From: Hysterangium stoloniferum
Taxonomy: Eukaryota > Basidiomycota > Agaricomycetes > Hysterangiales > Hysterangiaceae
Length of the DNA: 64,000 nucleotides
NCBI GenBank assembly: GCA_015178975.1
Contig: WHVD01000003.1
Coordinates: 1,054,001-1,118,000 of the forward strand
Direction: 5' to 3'
Shown piece after piece: positions 1 to 11,884 of the stretch; position 1 is the stretch's first letter; each line of letters starts with the position of its first letter. The notes beneath the pieces are model-generated. The model searched no databases and was not told where the DNA came from. It saw only the letters and a program-made list of their open reading frames with translations. Both the position numbers and the translations under genes were made by a program.

Positions 1-560
1 CCGTTCCGTTCCGTCCCTAATTCCCAGTTTAGTATTTACCTGTTTTGTTTTATGTTTAATAGTTCTGCCTCTCATTAATACCGGATTTGGTATTATTACA
101 TTTCACAGTCTATATAAGTCTGCTATGTTCATGTACTTAGAATCCAGTTTCAATCTCGAACTAGTTTTCCCCCGAACAAGTTTGATCCTTGAACAGTCTC
201 TAGTCCTCTTGTCTGTCTGCACACTCGATTCCCGGAACTCCCACGGGAACTCCGGAATCTATATCTTTCTGTATGCATTCTGTCAGCTCGAAATATGGAC
301 ACCCGAATGAGTGTACGAGGGCGCAGCCTATAAGCTGAAGCCAAGTCCATCTCAGTCGTTCACCATATCTTTCTGGTAATTATTCTGATATCACCGTTCC
401 TTGTACTAATAATCCCCGGAACTTTCCCGGGACCTATTGCCCGGGGACTCCGTGGGACTATTTCCCGGAAGCAAGTGTGTGTTCGGAATAGTTACCGGAA
501 ACCTCCGCGGGACTATCCGTGGAGCCTTGTTTGGGAACTTAACAATTAGCTAAGTCCAAG
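1..560. repeat. Diverged LTR-like or promoter-like segment
   Basis: No coding potential. Order and short matches resemble 17440-17826: a CCGTTCC block, TTTGTTTTATGTTT-like runs, an ATACCGGATTTGGTAT-like block and a TATA-like ctatataag at about 111, followed by CCGGAACTCC-type repeats. I read both as diverged copies of one LTR family; ends and target duplications are not visible, so the extent is a guess. Confidence 0.3.
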
Positions 561-933
561 AGTTGCTGACAAAGATTCAAGATGCTGCAAGTGTAGGTGC
601 TTGCAGTGAGTGTATCAGACTAAGGCTATTATTGTCCTTAGGATGATTAAATAAGCTGGTGCTGTGCTGCAAATGTGTGTGAGATAGATTGGTTTTATTG
701 GAAACTTGGCCCTCCTTATATACATTTTGCTAACTCAATGATTAGCTAACTATTTAGTTTATGAGGTCATTAGTGAGATCATAATGACCTCACATTCTAC
801 TCATTATTTACCCTTTGTTTAACATGTGATTCCCTTCTCTGAGACAAGGGTTCTAACCTCTTGCTTGAACATGAAGGTTCAAGGCCGCGGTCCCGGGACG
901 GAAGCAAACGATGAGTCGGCGGAACCTAATAAT
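561..933. other. Non-coding stretch, nothing recognised
   Basis: A/T-rich, with a tatata-rich patch near 717 and a short inverted piece (gaggtcatta / ataatgacctc, about 761-792). No gene or element end could be supported. Confidence 0.4.
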
Positions 934-1053
934 GACTCGGGTAGTCACGTTCGTGACTTGTGTGACTCGGGTAGTCACAATCGTGACTTGTGTGACTCGA
1001 GTAGTCACATTCGTGACTTGTGTGACTCGGGTCGTCACATTCGTGACTCGTGT
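934..1053. repeat. Four 30-bp tandem repeats with internal palindrome
   Basis: Four consecutive 30 bp units begin at 934, 964, 994 and 1024, each starting GACTCG and carrying the palindromic centre GTCAC-N3/4-GTGAC. Units differ at only one to three bases. Because 30 is a multiple of three the array is open in several frames, which explains the short ORFs here; I do not think it codes. An A/T-rich stretch follows to about 1350 with nothing recognised. Confidence 0.85.
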
Positions 1054-1399
1054 GACATCCCGACACTGGAGGCTTATCTAATAAGTCACATGACACCCAA
1101 AATGCGCAAACTAGGCTGTAGCAAGGTGCCGAAAGGTAATAACTAAGTAAATAAAATATAAATAATTAGTTAAAAATTATAATAAATTAACTAAGATATA
1201 ATAGCATAATATGAGTTCATATATGCTATTATTTATGCGAAGTTAAAAGGAATAAGGCCTATTTTTCACAATAAACATAATAAAAATACAATAGAAATTC
1301 GAGAAAATATTAAATAATTCAAAGAAAATTAAGAGAATATTATGAGATAATATTGATACATCACAGGGGGTATAGGAGAAGGCACATACGGGATCGTCA

Positions 1400-2370
1400 C
1401 CTATTGCCAGCAAGAGCATGCAAACGACTTTGTCACCACTCTCGCTGATAGAACAGTCGAGAGTGGGGTGCAGTGCGTGAGCACATAGGTGCAAGTGTGC
1501 GGGAGTATGGGTGTGGTGCATGGATGCAGGTGTGGCAGCATGCAAACGACTGCGTCACCAGTCTCGCCAATGAAATGGTCGAGAGCTGGATGCAGTGCGC
1601 GAGCATGCTGCGAGAGTGCGCAAGTGTGGTGCATGGGTATGGTTTGAAGACGCGGGTGTGCACAGGTCCGGTGCGTGGGCGTGGTTTGAAGGCGCAATTG
1701 CACGGGTGCACAGGTGCGGCGCATGGGCGTAGTTTGAAGATGCCGGTGCACTGCGCGACACGTGAATGTGCGCATGTGCGACACGTGAATGTGCTCACGC
1801 GCGACGCGTGAAGGTGTGCGCGCGTGGATGTAGTGCATGCGTGCGGGAGGTGGTGCGTGCGCATGACGCGTGGAGGCGGTGCGTGTGCACGATGCATGGA
1901 GGTGGTGCATGCGCGTGCGTGCAGGATGTGGTGCATGCGCGTGGCGCGTGGATGTAGTGCACGCGTGCGGGATGTGGTGCATTCGCACGGCATGTGGACG
2001 TGGTGCGCGCGGTGTGTGGAGGCGCGTGGACGTGGATGTGCGCGTATGGCGTGGATGTGGTGCGCACGCGTGGCACATGGATGTGGGCACGCCGCATGGG
2101 TACCCAAGTGCGCTGCGTGTGAGCGCACTGCGTAAGTACGGGCGTAGGGGTGTGGGCGGATGGGTACGGCGTAGGGGTACAACGCATGGTGGTGGGTGCG
2201 GTTTGAGAGACGCAAGTGCACTGCATAGGCACGGGTGTATGGGCATAGCACGAGGATGTGCTGCCTGCGTGCAGTGCACGGATGCGGGTGCGACAGCACA
2301 GGTGTATGGGTGCAGTCCATGGGTGCAGTTCAAGGGTGCGCTGTGCAGCGGTTCAAAAGTGTGCAAGTCA
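1400..2370. repeat. Degenerate G/T-rich minisatellite-like block
   Basis: Nearly 1 kb of irregular repeats built from GTGCRTGNGYG-type words (gtggtgcatg, gcgtggatgtggtgc and similar). The strand asymmetry and lack of stop words leave long open frames on both strands, giving low-complexity Cys/His/Arg/Thr-rich peptides with no domain. I treat those frames as artefacts. The 3' border near 2370 passes into non-repetitive DNA. Confidence 0.7.
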
Positions 2371-3079
2371 GTATAGGGATGGCATCACCGAGCAAGACAA
2401 TGCCAGAGAGGTGGACATACCTTACTCAGTCCTTCCAAACAATGAGGATATGAGGTTGACGGTCGAGTACGACAGAGTAAAAGACTGACTTCCAAAACTT
2501 GTGGACACATGTGGACACAGGGCCGTGTCACCTCACAACGACGCCTTCACACCATCTTCTACTCTTAGCCTTCCCCTCTGCTAAAGCTTTGTACTGAAAT
2601 AGTCAAAGCTTTTCCTTTCTGACCCTTGCAACTCATAGGTTTGGTACACACCGTTCAACAAGATCCTTCCTCATGGTCAGAGCTTCGCACTGAAATAGTC
2701 GAAGCTTTGCCTTTCTTGACCTTCGCGACTTTCAGGCTTGGTGTGTGACACTTTCTGATCAGCCATTCACAGATTCGGATTCAGTGTGCGACGCCTTACG
2801 ACACTGCCCTGATAACTTCACACCATCTCAACCTTCACCTTGCTTCTTCAGTAAAAACCCATGACTCGTCTCGATGTCAGTCTTGGTCCTGACCTCGGTC
2901 TCACACTCTTCTCCACTCCTTGTCATCAGCATCGACACTACTACTGTCCCACGACGTTGTTGACCTGCGGGAAACGGCATCAACGGAACTTCTCTTGGTC
3001 GGGGAAACGTCCGGGGAATCTGGTCTAGCAGAGGTTGTTTCAAAGGAACATCAAAAAATAGAGGGATGGGGTATGATGG
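2371..3079. other. Unique-looking non-coding stretch with two hairpins
   Basis: Two palindromes share the centre ACTGAAATAGT. At 2583-2612 the arms are AAGCTTTG / CAAAGCTT; at 2681-2706 they are AGCTTCG / CGAAGCT. The sequence around them (pyrimidine-rich, then a ggtttggt or ggcttggt box) is also similar, so this is a diverged duplication of about 100 bp. No gene was recognised in the rest. Confidence 0.55.
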
Positions 3080-3500
3080 TGCGATTGCGTGACTGCACTG
3101 CAAGAGTTCACGACCGCACGATCACGCTGCACAGGTGCGCGATGGCGCGACTGTACAACCGTGTGACAGCGCGACTGCACGACGGTGTGACTACATGATC
3201 GCGCTGTACGAGTGCGCAACCGCACGACTGCGCTGCACAGGTGCGTGACGGCGCGACTGCGTGACTGTGCTACAGTGCGACGGTGCGACTGCACGACGGT
3301 GTGGCTGCGCGATCACGCTGTACGAGGGTGCGACCACACGACCGCGCTGCACGGGTGCGCAACGGCGCGACTGCTCGACTGTGCTACAGTGCAACGGCGC
3401 GACTGCGTGACTGTGCTACAGCACAACAGCGCGACTGTATGACGGTGCGACTGCGTGATGGTGTGACTGCGCAACGGTACAACCATGCGACTGGGCTACA
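3080..3500. repeat. Degenerate GC-rich tandem repeat, higher-order period about 114 bp
   Basis: Words such as GCGACTGC, GTGCGAC and GCTACAGTGC recur every 8-12 bases. A larger unit starting GATCRCGCTGTACGAG appears at 3197 and again at 3311, so there is a higher-order repeat of about 114 bp. Long open frames on both strands are a by-product of the repeat. Confidence 0.65.
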
Positions 3501-3519
3501 TGAGGGCGCAACTTGTGCT

Positions 3520-3775
3520 ACACGGCTCACGGGCTGCATAACACCATGCCTCAATGACCTCACCGACGGATGCTGACTTCTAATGGAGTTCATGAGCCAC
3601 GCCAACACGCTTGTCGTTTGTGGTCAAATTTGCGAGTTTCGTTGATGTGCTCATCTCTCACAGTCAACTTCACGAGCATCCTTCTCACACCCGTCGACAC
3701 ACCTGTAGTCCTCTGGCCACGCAACTCCATGCCCTGACAGTATTTCGCCAATGGACACAGGCTCTTTCCCCTCCT
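3520..3775. repeat. Diverged direct repeat, copy 1
   Basis: Matches 3965-4178 in the same order: GCNNCACCNNNCCTCAA, a GTGCTCATC box followed by CGCAGTCAA/CACAGTCAA, a CTTCTCACAC box, CCCTGACA and CTCTTTCCCC. The two copies are clearly related but strongly diverged, with no conserved reading frame. Confidence 0.55.
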
Positions 3776-3964
3776 GGGTACATGGAACTCGTCACGAATG
3801 CCCGGTTATCCATCCATTATATGCAGCATTGTTCGACAAGTTCAGGTTTGGGTTCAGTGCAGCGTACGCCTTCCAACGGGGTGTGGCAGCGGTCCAGGTT
3901 GACGTCGTAGTATGAGTGTCAGGAAGGTGTGCAACGTCCGTGACGATGCAACAACGACGGTGGT

Positions 3965-4178
3965 ACACTCTAAGCTCACTGGCCGCGCAACACCGCACCT
4001 CAACGACTTCGCTGATGAACACAGACTTCCAGTGGCATTCGCGAGTCGTGTCAATGTGCTCATCACTCGCAGTCAAATTCATGAGTGTGCTTCTCACACA
4101 TATCGATGTGCCGATAGCCCTCTGGTTGTGCAACACCATACCCTGACAATGTCTCGCCAACAGACAGAGACTCTTTCC
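3965..4178. repeat. Diverged direct repeat, copy 2
   Basis: Partner of 3520-3775; see that entry for the shared blocks. The copies lie about 440 bp apart. From 4179 to 4888 I see no further gene or repeat I can support. Confidence 0.55.
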
Positions 4179-5674
4179 CCTTCACCCCTTTCACTTTCAA
4201 TTTCAGTTCGTGTGCTTTCGTTAGGCATAGCGACGACACGCATTTTTGATAGGCATGACTTGTGATGTCAAATTCAGCTGCGACGGGGGCAGGAAAAGCG
4301 GTTATGTGCCAGTGTTGCGATTTTGGAGCGAGGAATACGTACACACCCAACTCAAGTACCGTATTCGGGTTCATTATTACAATAGTACTGAACTCAGTCG
4401 ATTTTGTGATTTTTTCTTTTTCCTCTGGACTTGCCCACCTACTCGCAGCGTTTCTGGACACTTTCTAGACCTACCATGGGCTAGACCTTTTGGGAACACA
4501 GACTGGTGCACAATAATGGTTAATTTGCGAGATCGTGGTGGAATCACAATATCGCAAAGTGGGGGGCGGTATAGGGGGTATAGGGTATACATCCTGGCAT
4601 GCTGCTAGGTCCCATAGACTAGCAGCATGGAAAGATCCTAATCCCGAGTCTTACACTATCTCGCCACAGCAAAGCATCATAAACCTCCTCCAGTACTCAT
4701 TTAAGGAGGAGGAGATTCCGATGGACTCTAATGATAGCTTACCCTCCTAACCCCAAGATGCACTGCCCAACGAGTTACATGACAGTCTGTCCGCCTACAG
4801 GACATTTACTATGAGGAATGCCTCGTGTCCTGGAAGGAGACAATGTGGCAATGTCTAGAAGGCTATCAAGTAGTCCATTTGCTGTTTGAGAAAGTACGAG
4901 CCATATTGGAATTAGCAACCCCAACTAAGGTGTCTGAACTCCAACCTTTTCTGGGCATGGTTTTGTACTTCTCGGCTTACATACCCTTTTATGCATGGAC
5001 TGTATCCCCGCTTTTCTCGCTACTCAAAAAGGGCACACGATGGTCTTGGGGAGTAGATCAGGAACGAGCCTTTAACGATGTCAAGGTAGCCCTGAGCTCT
5101 TCTCCGGTTCTAGCACACCCCGCAATCGGAATGCCCTACCATCTCTACACGGACACCTCTGACTTCGCCCTAGGTTGCTGTTTGCAACAAGTACAAAAAA
5201 TGACGCTACGGGACCTAAAGAACACGAAGATCTATACCCAAGCGAAATCAGCATTCGAGCAGTCAAAACCAGTACCAACGTTTGTCACCCATTTTAAGAC
5301 CAAAGTTCCCGAGATCACGTGGAGGGACTCCTGGGCGAAAACATTTGAGGATACTCGTGTTACAGTAGAGCGGGTTATCGCGTACTGGAGTCGTACCCTC
5401 AAGAAACCGGAATGCAACTATTCAGCCACAGAGAGGGAAGCATTAGCTGCTAAGGAAGGCCTGGTTCATTTTCAACCGTTTGTGGAAGGGGAGCACGTAC
5501 TCCTCATCATGGACCATGCCGCTTTACAATGGGCCAGGTCATACGAGAACACCAATCAACGACTGGCCGCATGGGGGGCAGTGTACACAGCATACCCAGG
5601 TCTCGAGATACTACATCGTGCTGGACGAGTACACAGTAACGTTGATCCCCTATCCAGACTACCACGAGTACCCC

Positions 5675-6320
5675 TGTGAAGAGTCGATAGATTCTGACCG
5701 TTTGATATACGAAGAATAGTGTCTATTCAACTACTATTAGCAGATATTGACCGTACAGTACAATACCGTAGATTACTAGACAAGCTGTACTAGTAAGAAG
5801 ACATGCTATGCGTCACAAGAGCAGCTGTACAGTTGCTCTTGACAGCTAGAATGAAAGAATAAAAGAGTTGACCTTCACGGTACAACTCGCAGCTAGATGT
5901 AAAGTAGATACTCAATGCGAAGTTGAATATCTAGAGTAAAGAAATAATAGCGCGAGTCGACTATAATGTCGACTAGCGCAAAGACCTTAGATTGGAACTC
6001 GACCTTCGCGGTTCGAGTCCGAAGTACATTAGTACGCAAGAGAATACTACCTTTTAAAGGTAGTTGAAACATTACCCTTGACACCTCTCGCTATTCGACG
6101 TCTGGGTCGTTTATGAGGTGGTGTCTGCTGGGTAAAAGTTGTCTGTCTCTTTTGGCGCCGAGAGCGCCCATACATATACACAAAGCTTCGAACTACAAAA
6201 TCAAGGTGTGCTCGAAATATAGAAAGAATATAAAGAAAGAAAATAAAAGGTAAATAATAAAGTACTATAATCCAGTTATTATTCCTTAGTCCAGGTATGC
6301 ATATATGCATACCCTTTACA
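5675..6320 (-). mobile_element. Solo LTR (646 bp) inside element A RNase H
   Basis: Begins TGTGAAGAGT, ends CCCTTTACA, and is bracketed by the 5 bp duplication ACCCC (5670-5674 and 6321-6325). The left end matches the reversed 3' end of the element C LTR (ctgaccgttt, atatacgaagaata), hence the minus orientation. The body is a chain of short hairpins, for example GAGTTGACC/GGT-CAACTC at about 5865 and GCGcGAGTCGAC/GTCGACTaGCGC at about 5951. Confidence 0.9.
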
Positions 6321-6652
6321 ACCCCACTCAGTGAGTCCGGCTGGAGATGATATCCCGACAATCATTTCAAGCTCGCTCAGCAAAGGAACCGAGGAGAAAA
6401 CACAAGAGGATAACCCCGCAAGGAGAGCCGTCTTTGTCACCCAATGAGAACTTGTAGAACCCATTGGAACCCCAGAGGACACCCCACAAACCGAATGGGA
6501 CCTGTATAACCTCCCCAGAGACGACAAAGTTGATGAATCGTCATTCTGTGCGTTAAACCCTCAGCTGCTCGTAAGCATCAATGAGAGATTCCTGAAAGAG
6601 TTCTCGGAAGGATATCGGAAGGACCCCACCTTCAGAAGCTACTATGTCAAGG

Positions 6653-7375
6653 TGTTAAGAACTAGAAACTGACTAATGTCGGTGGCTGACGGGGACCGAT
6701 CGGGAGGACTTGGCTTCAGCTTATGTGCTGCGCCCTCGCAAATATCCGTAGGTTGTCCTTAAATTTCGGACAGGCGAAGACTAAATCCTAGGGAGAACCT
6801 TTCGGCAAGATACCGATCGGAACCGAAGGACAAGTCAAGTGTCGGGCCAAAGGGTCGGGGCCGAGAGTGGGCGAGCGCACGCGAAGGCGGAAGGGAGATT
6901 CTTCTAGTATGAGACTGCTACAGACGTATGAGGGTATTCTGAGTCGATATTCTGATTGCCTAGTAACTACAATTACAGCGAGTTCATATACAAGTAACAG
7001 GCATCTAGAAAGTACTAATGGGGAGGAGGGCGGAAAACGGCATTAACAATAAGCTTGACTAGGAACAGGAAGTTTATGATTAGTTCGGAGGCCGATGATA
7101 ACCGAGAATGGAAATTACGATAAAAGGAAATAGTTCGAGGACTACAAATATAGTTAGACATATGTGGAACATAAGATGAGACGGATCAACATGATGAAAG
7201 GGACATATCAAAACATAACCAGACAGAAAGGCGTAGTCGGGTTTGATTGACCGGAGAGCATACGTCAGCGTCGGGGGTCCGACGGCTTCCGAGGTTTTGT
7301 ATTGTCGGAGACGTATAACAAGGGTATTCCATCGGGGGCCATCGGCTTGCGAAGGGTTACGACACAGTCGTAACA
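6653..7375. mobile_element. Solo LTR of a second family (723 bp), TSD CAAGG
   Basis: Starts TGTTAAGAACT and ends AGTCGTAACA. CAAGG is duplicated at 6648-6652 and 7376-7380. A second copy lies at 9281-10005. The element A pol frame reads up to the left end (GYRKDP block) and continues to the right, so this is a later insertion. Orientation is not decided. Confidence 0.92.
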
Positions 7376-9133
7376 CAAGGAACCGAAATCCCCAAACGCC
7401 GTAGCCACCCCTTCACATTTCTTCATCGGAGAAAAGGGATTGTTGTATTTTCACAATTTGGACTGGAAAAGTCGGATCTGCATTCCCAACAATATGACAA
7501 CCACCATTCTAAAGCTGATACACGATAATCCCTTCAAGGGAGCTCACGCAGGAGGGCGTAGACTATTCCTGCTCATGAAAGACCACTTTTTCTGGCCTAG
7601 AATGTTACAGGATTGCGCGGCATATGCTCACAGTTGTGACATCTGTCAGAAGACGAAAATCGATCACTCCACACCGCAGGGAGCCCTCAGACCAGCTGAT
7701 GTACCTTCTAAGCCATTCGAAGTAGTCTCCATGGATCTCATAACAGGATTACCGATTTCTGGCAACGACTCTTACTCAGCTGTTTTCGTGGTGGTCGACA
7801 AGCTGACACGCTTCGTTATCTGTGAATGCACCTTTTCCAACTTGTCCGCCGAAGGATTCACACAGATCTTTGTAAACTGAGTGGCGTCTCCTTTCGGACT
7901 ACCCTCCAGGATTATCTGCGATAGAGACAAAAGGTGGACCTGTAGGTTCTGGAGAGAAGTTTGCAAGATATACGGAACCGCTCTAGCTGTCTCCTCCTCT
8001 CACCACCCACAGATGGACGGGCAGATGGAAAACATGAACACCACCCTTGAACAGATGCTGAGGGCTTACTGCTCATCAGCCAAGGAAGAATGGTCAAAAT
8101 GGATTGGAATAGTAGCCAACACTTACAACTCCACCGTTCATAGTTCGACTAACTATGCTCCCACCTTCCTTTCAATGGGATACCTACCGAGAGGAATGTC
8201 CAGAGTACTAGGAGGAGACGATCCGATAATCCCTAGGGAATTGTCTGAAAGTCCTATGGCGGACTCATGGATAGTGGAATTGGAAAGCCACAGACAAGTG
8301 GCGAGGGACTCAATCACCCGAGCACAAGAAACTCAAGCTCGATCCTACAACAAGCATCGAAGACCAGTCGAAGAAATCTCAGAGGGGGATCTAGTATTAG
8401 TCAACCCCCATTCCTTAAAATTGGTAGAAATTAAGGGTAGTGGAAGGAAATTAATCCAACGATGCATCGGACCATTTCAGGTTCTGGAGAAAATCAATTC
8501 CCAAGTCTTTAGACTCAAAATACCCCCAGAGTACCAAATGCACCCTGTCATTAATCGAGCCCACCTTAAGAAATACCACTCGTCCCCGGAAGTGTTTGGC
8601 CCTCGGGAATTACTCAAGAACCCTAGAGAGCTAGGTTCAAATGAGGAATAATACGAGGTCGAAGCTATTACTGGCCACACAAAACTTCGAAATCGTCTAC
8701 TTTTTCGAATCAGGTGGAAGGGCTATGGACTGGAGGAGGACTCCTGGCTAAATAGCACTGACCTCCGAAATGCCCCAGCTCTACTCAGAGCATACAAAAT
8801 GCTGCATCGGATTTGATGACGGGTATATGCAGTTTCACCAAGAACCTGGAACCACTTCCCTCCCGAGAATGCAGTCTATTTCTTTCAATCTACTCGACAA
8901 TCAACCCTAATTTTAACCTTTATTTTCTTTTTCTAAAAATTCAACTTCAGCTACCTCGTCTTCACTCCACAATCACCAACCTTTAGTCTATCGCCTCCTT
9001 ACCTCGTGTCAACAACTGAGTGGAGTCTTAATCCCTAGGATACGAGAGACGTAAAGTCGCTTAAGAATCTCCAACCTCTCTTTACCTTCAACCACTACCA
9101 TCACACAACTCTCGTGCGACCCGCAACTATAAC

Positions 9134-11859
9134 ATGTCCCAACCACCTCTCTCAAAGTCCAAATTCCCGAAGTTCAAAAGGATCCCACAAACACCTGCCA
9201 CCGAGCATCTATGGAACCCTGCCTCCACTTCCTCGGGACCGCCTCGCACTGAAATAGTCGAGTGCCCTTTCTCTTACCATTGTTAAGAACTGAAAACTGA
9301 CTAAATGTCGGTGGCCGACAGGGACCGATCGGAAGGACTTGGCTTCAGCTTATGTGCTGCGCCCTCGCAAATATCCGTAGGGTGTCCTTAAATTTCGGGC
9401 GGGTGAAGACTAATCCTAAAGAGCTCCTCTCGGCGAGATACCGATCGGAACCAAAGGACAAGTCGAGCGTCGGGCCAAGGTGGTCGGGGCCGGAAGTGGG
9501 CGAGCGCATGCAAAGGCGGATGGGGGATTCTTAGTATGAGACTGTTACAGACGTATGAGGGTATTCTGAGTCGATATTCTGATTGCCTAGTAACTACAAC
9601 TACAGTGGGTTCATATACAAGTAACAGGCATCTAGAAAATACTAATGGGGAGAAGGGCGGAAAACGGTATTAACAATAAGCTTGACTAGGAACGGGAGGT
9701 TTATGATTAGTTTGGAGGCCGATGATAACCGAGAGCGGGATTACGATAAAAGGAAATAGTTCAAGGACTACAAATATAGATAGACATATATGAAACATAA
9801 GATTGAACGGATCAACATAATAAAAGGGGACATATCAAAGTTTGACCAGACAATACGAGTTATTTTGACGTGGGCATAAACGGAGTTTGATCTTCGCGAA
9901 AACATACGTCAGCTTTGGGGCCGATGGTTTCCGAGATGGTGACTTGAAACATTGATAAGGTGGCGATAACCTCGGGACCGATAGGGTTGCGACACGGTCG
10001 TAACAACCATGAGGCCCCCGCCTCTAATTCCTCGAGCTATTCCTCGACACACTGGGGATCAACAGAGACTGCCTTGAGAGCCACTCACGATTCTCAAGGG
10101 CCACCTCGCACCGAAAGGGTCGAGACACTCACTCCTTGCAGCCAGGCCCCTCCCTCCAGATATTGGGACCTAAAGGACCTCCCTTGGGATGGACCCCCCA
10201 TTCAACCATCCCCATCCCCCCCACCCGAGGAAGTAGCCTGGAAGCATCGCGACAAGGAGGAGCGTCACGCCCAAAATCAACAAGAGCTCAAGGACCTTAA
10301 AAGAAAGAGGAGGGAAAAGTTCGTGCAAGATCGGTTAGCCAGGGGAGGACTGGAAGGTGTACCTTCAAAAGCCCAAAGGAGAGAGGGCTACGCCCCCATC
10401 CTACCAATTCTCCCTCCCCCAGGGATGAAATGGACGGATTTTGTAGAGACCGAGGAGAGTGATAATGGAACCCCCTGCATACATGCCGCTGGCGCTAAAA
10501 GCCAGAAAGGGAAGGATGGTACTACCTTTTATGATTGGGAATTAGTCAGACGGATTAAACTCCGAAGTATCCAGCTGACCCGAGGAGATGAAAAGGAACC
10601 ACCATCAGGGACCAACCCTCCTCAAGGACCAGCACAGAAAAGGTTTCGGGTCGGCCCCACCGACCTCTCTTCAGAGTCGGAGGATAGTGATACCACCTAT
10701 CTACGATACAGGGCGAAGTATCTGGGGGAGGACTCGTTCGAAGGATTCTTACTACCAAGACCCATACACTTTGTCTCTAGCGATCCAAATCAGAGAAGGG
10801 AACTTAAACCAACCGTCAGAATATGGTGTGGGTATCGACCTGACAAGACCTCGATCGGCATTGCCGCAGAAAACCCCATTCCACCCTCTGCCACACCTCC
10901 CCCTTTACCCATTCCCATCCTAGAGTTACAGGAACGTGAGCCACCGCCGCTACGAGACTCCTCGGACCACCCCCCGAACCTTCTTTCTTCCATGCCTGCC
11001 ACTACCCGCGAGCTGTTGCCAGCTCCATACCAATCGGAACAGGCCTGCGATGTTGTAATGCTCGACCCTCCTATCACCGAACCACCCTCCATGTCTATTC
11101 CCTCAGGCGAAAAAACCTACAGGACACAAAGAGTTTCCCATCCTATCGAGTTGGAGGTCCGGGAGGCAGTGATAAGCAGGAATGAAGCTGACGGTGATGT
11201 TTGGGTGCGAATAGCAATCAACTACCACTCAGCACATTTCACCATCAGCAGGGTCCTGAGCCAGTTACTGCCCACGCTACAGCCACCCTTACTGGAAGGG
11301 AAAGTAAGCGACTGCAAAGGACTCGCATCACTGGAAGAGACCATGGTCGACTTTTACCTGCTCATGAAAGACACAACAGAGGTGGAGAAGCTGCAAAGCA
11401 TCGTTTCAGGCATCAAGCTGTCACCATTCAGACAGCTGTCCGCGAACTTCCCTTGCACCCCTCCCGAACTTTCACTCTCTACCCCCCTTACCGACCTTGT
11501 CGATCTACTTGAGGAGTTACTTCCTGCTAATGACAACCGGAAAAACCTTGATTGTGTAACCACGGATAGTACCACTCCCCAGCAGATGGCACCTCATCCC
11601 CTTTCGCGACTGGACCTCGACCCAGCTGATAGGATTCGCCTCATCATCAGGACGTGACAAAAAGCCTACGGCCGCTGGGTATCCATGGTACACAAAGCGG
11701 AACAATTGTCTCCCAACTCTCGCGATCTGAAACTCTGTGAAATTGTAGGTCCCCTCCGTAACAAACGGGAGGAATGGGGTCAAGCGATCTTACAGCTAGG
11801 AGGTTCCAATAAAGATGCATGGGGAGGGGTCCCCGGTAGGCTACAAGACTTTGCATGAC
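9134..11859 (+). pseudogene. Element A third ORF (ORF3), downstream of chromodomain
   Basis: Starts with ATG at 9134 (MSQPPLSKSKFPKFKRIP), 317 bp after the pol stop; interrupted at 9281 by a solo LTR and continued in frame from 10011. Removing the insertion gives a frame of about 660 codons with one nonsense codon at 11655-11657, beyond which similarity to elements C and D continues to AWGGVP near 11840. Visible parts: N-terminal KFPxFKRIP box, a basic K/R/E helix region (LKDLKRKRREK), a conserved middle block (KWTDFVET, KGKDGTTFYDW, RRIKLRSI), Pro-rich stretches, and a conserved C-terminal segment. No known domain was recognised. Position after integrase is that of an env-like or accessory ORF, but no signal peptide or membrane segment is seen. 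Confidence 0.75.
9281..10005. mobile_element. Solo LTR of the second family (725 bp), TSD ACCAT
   Basis: Starts TGTTAAGAACT and ends GGTCGTAACA, with ACCAT at 9276-9280 and 10006-10010. Very similar to 6653-7375. Together with the duplicated site it adds 730 bp to ORF3 of element A. Confidence 0.92.
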
Positions 11860-11884
11860 ATGGTCCTCCGAACTGGAGGGGCAC

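Larger units (their letters stand above)
4889..8816 (+). pseudogene. pol: Element A pol remnant: RT end, RNase H, integrase, chromodomain
   Basis: Chromovirus-type Ty3/Gypsy polyprotein, 5'-truncated: similarity to the pol of element C starts at about 4889, at the RT connection segment (ILELATP, then FLGMVLYFSAYIPF), so gag, protease and the RT catalytic core are missing. RNase H residues are visible as YTDTSDFALG, TEREALAAKE, DHAALQW and NVDPLSRLP (to 5674). After two solo LTR insertions the frame resumes at 7381 with the zinc-binding region (CDICQKTK), an integrase core with SMDLITGLP, CDRDKRW and HHPQMDGQMEN (a D,D,E pattern), and a C-terminal chromodomain with RWKGYGLEEDSWL. Stops at 7878-7880 and 8649-8651 break it. 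It is followed by ORF3 on the same strand. Confidence 0.9.

Noticed and set aside
934..1053. CRISPR-like array
   Set aside because: The four units are contiguous, with no unique spacers; a eukaryotic tandem repeat.
1401..2366. Long open frames (up to 321 codons) on minus and several on plus
   Set aside because: Low-complexity His/Arg/Thr or Cys/Val/Arg-rich translations from a degenerate repeat, open on both strands, no domain.
9352..9534. 60-codon frame inside a solo LTR
   Set aside because: Lies wholly within the LTR at 9281-10005; a related sequence at 6720 does not keep the frame.
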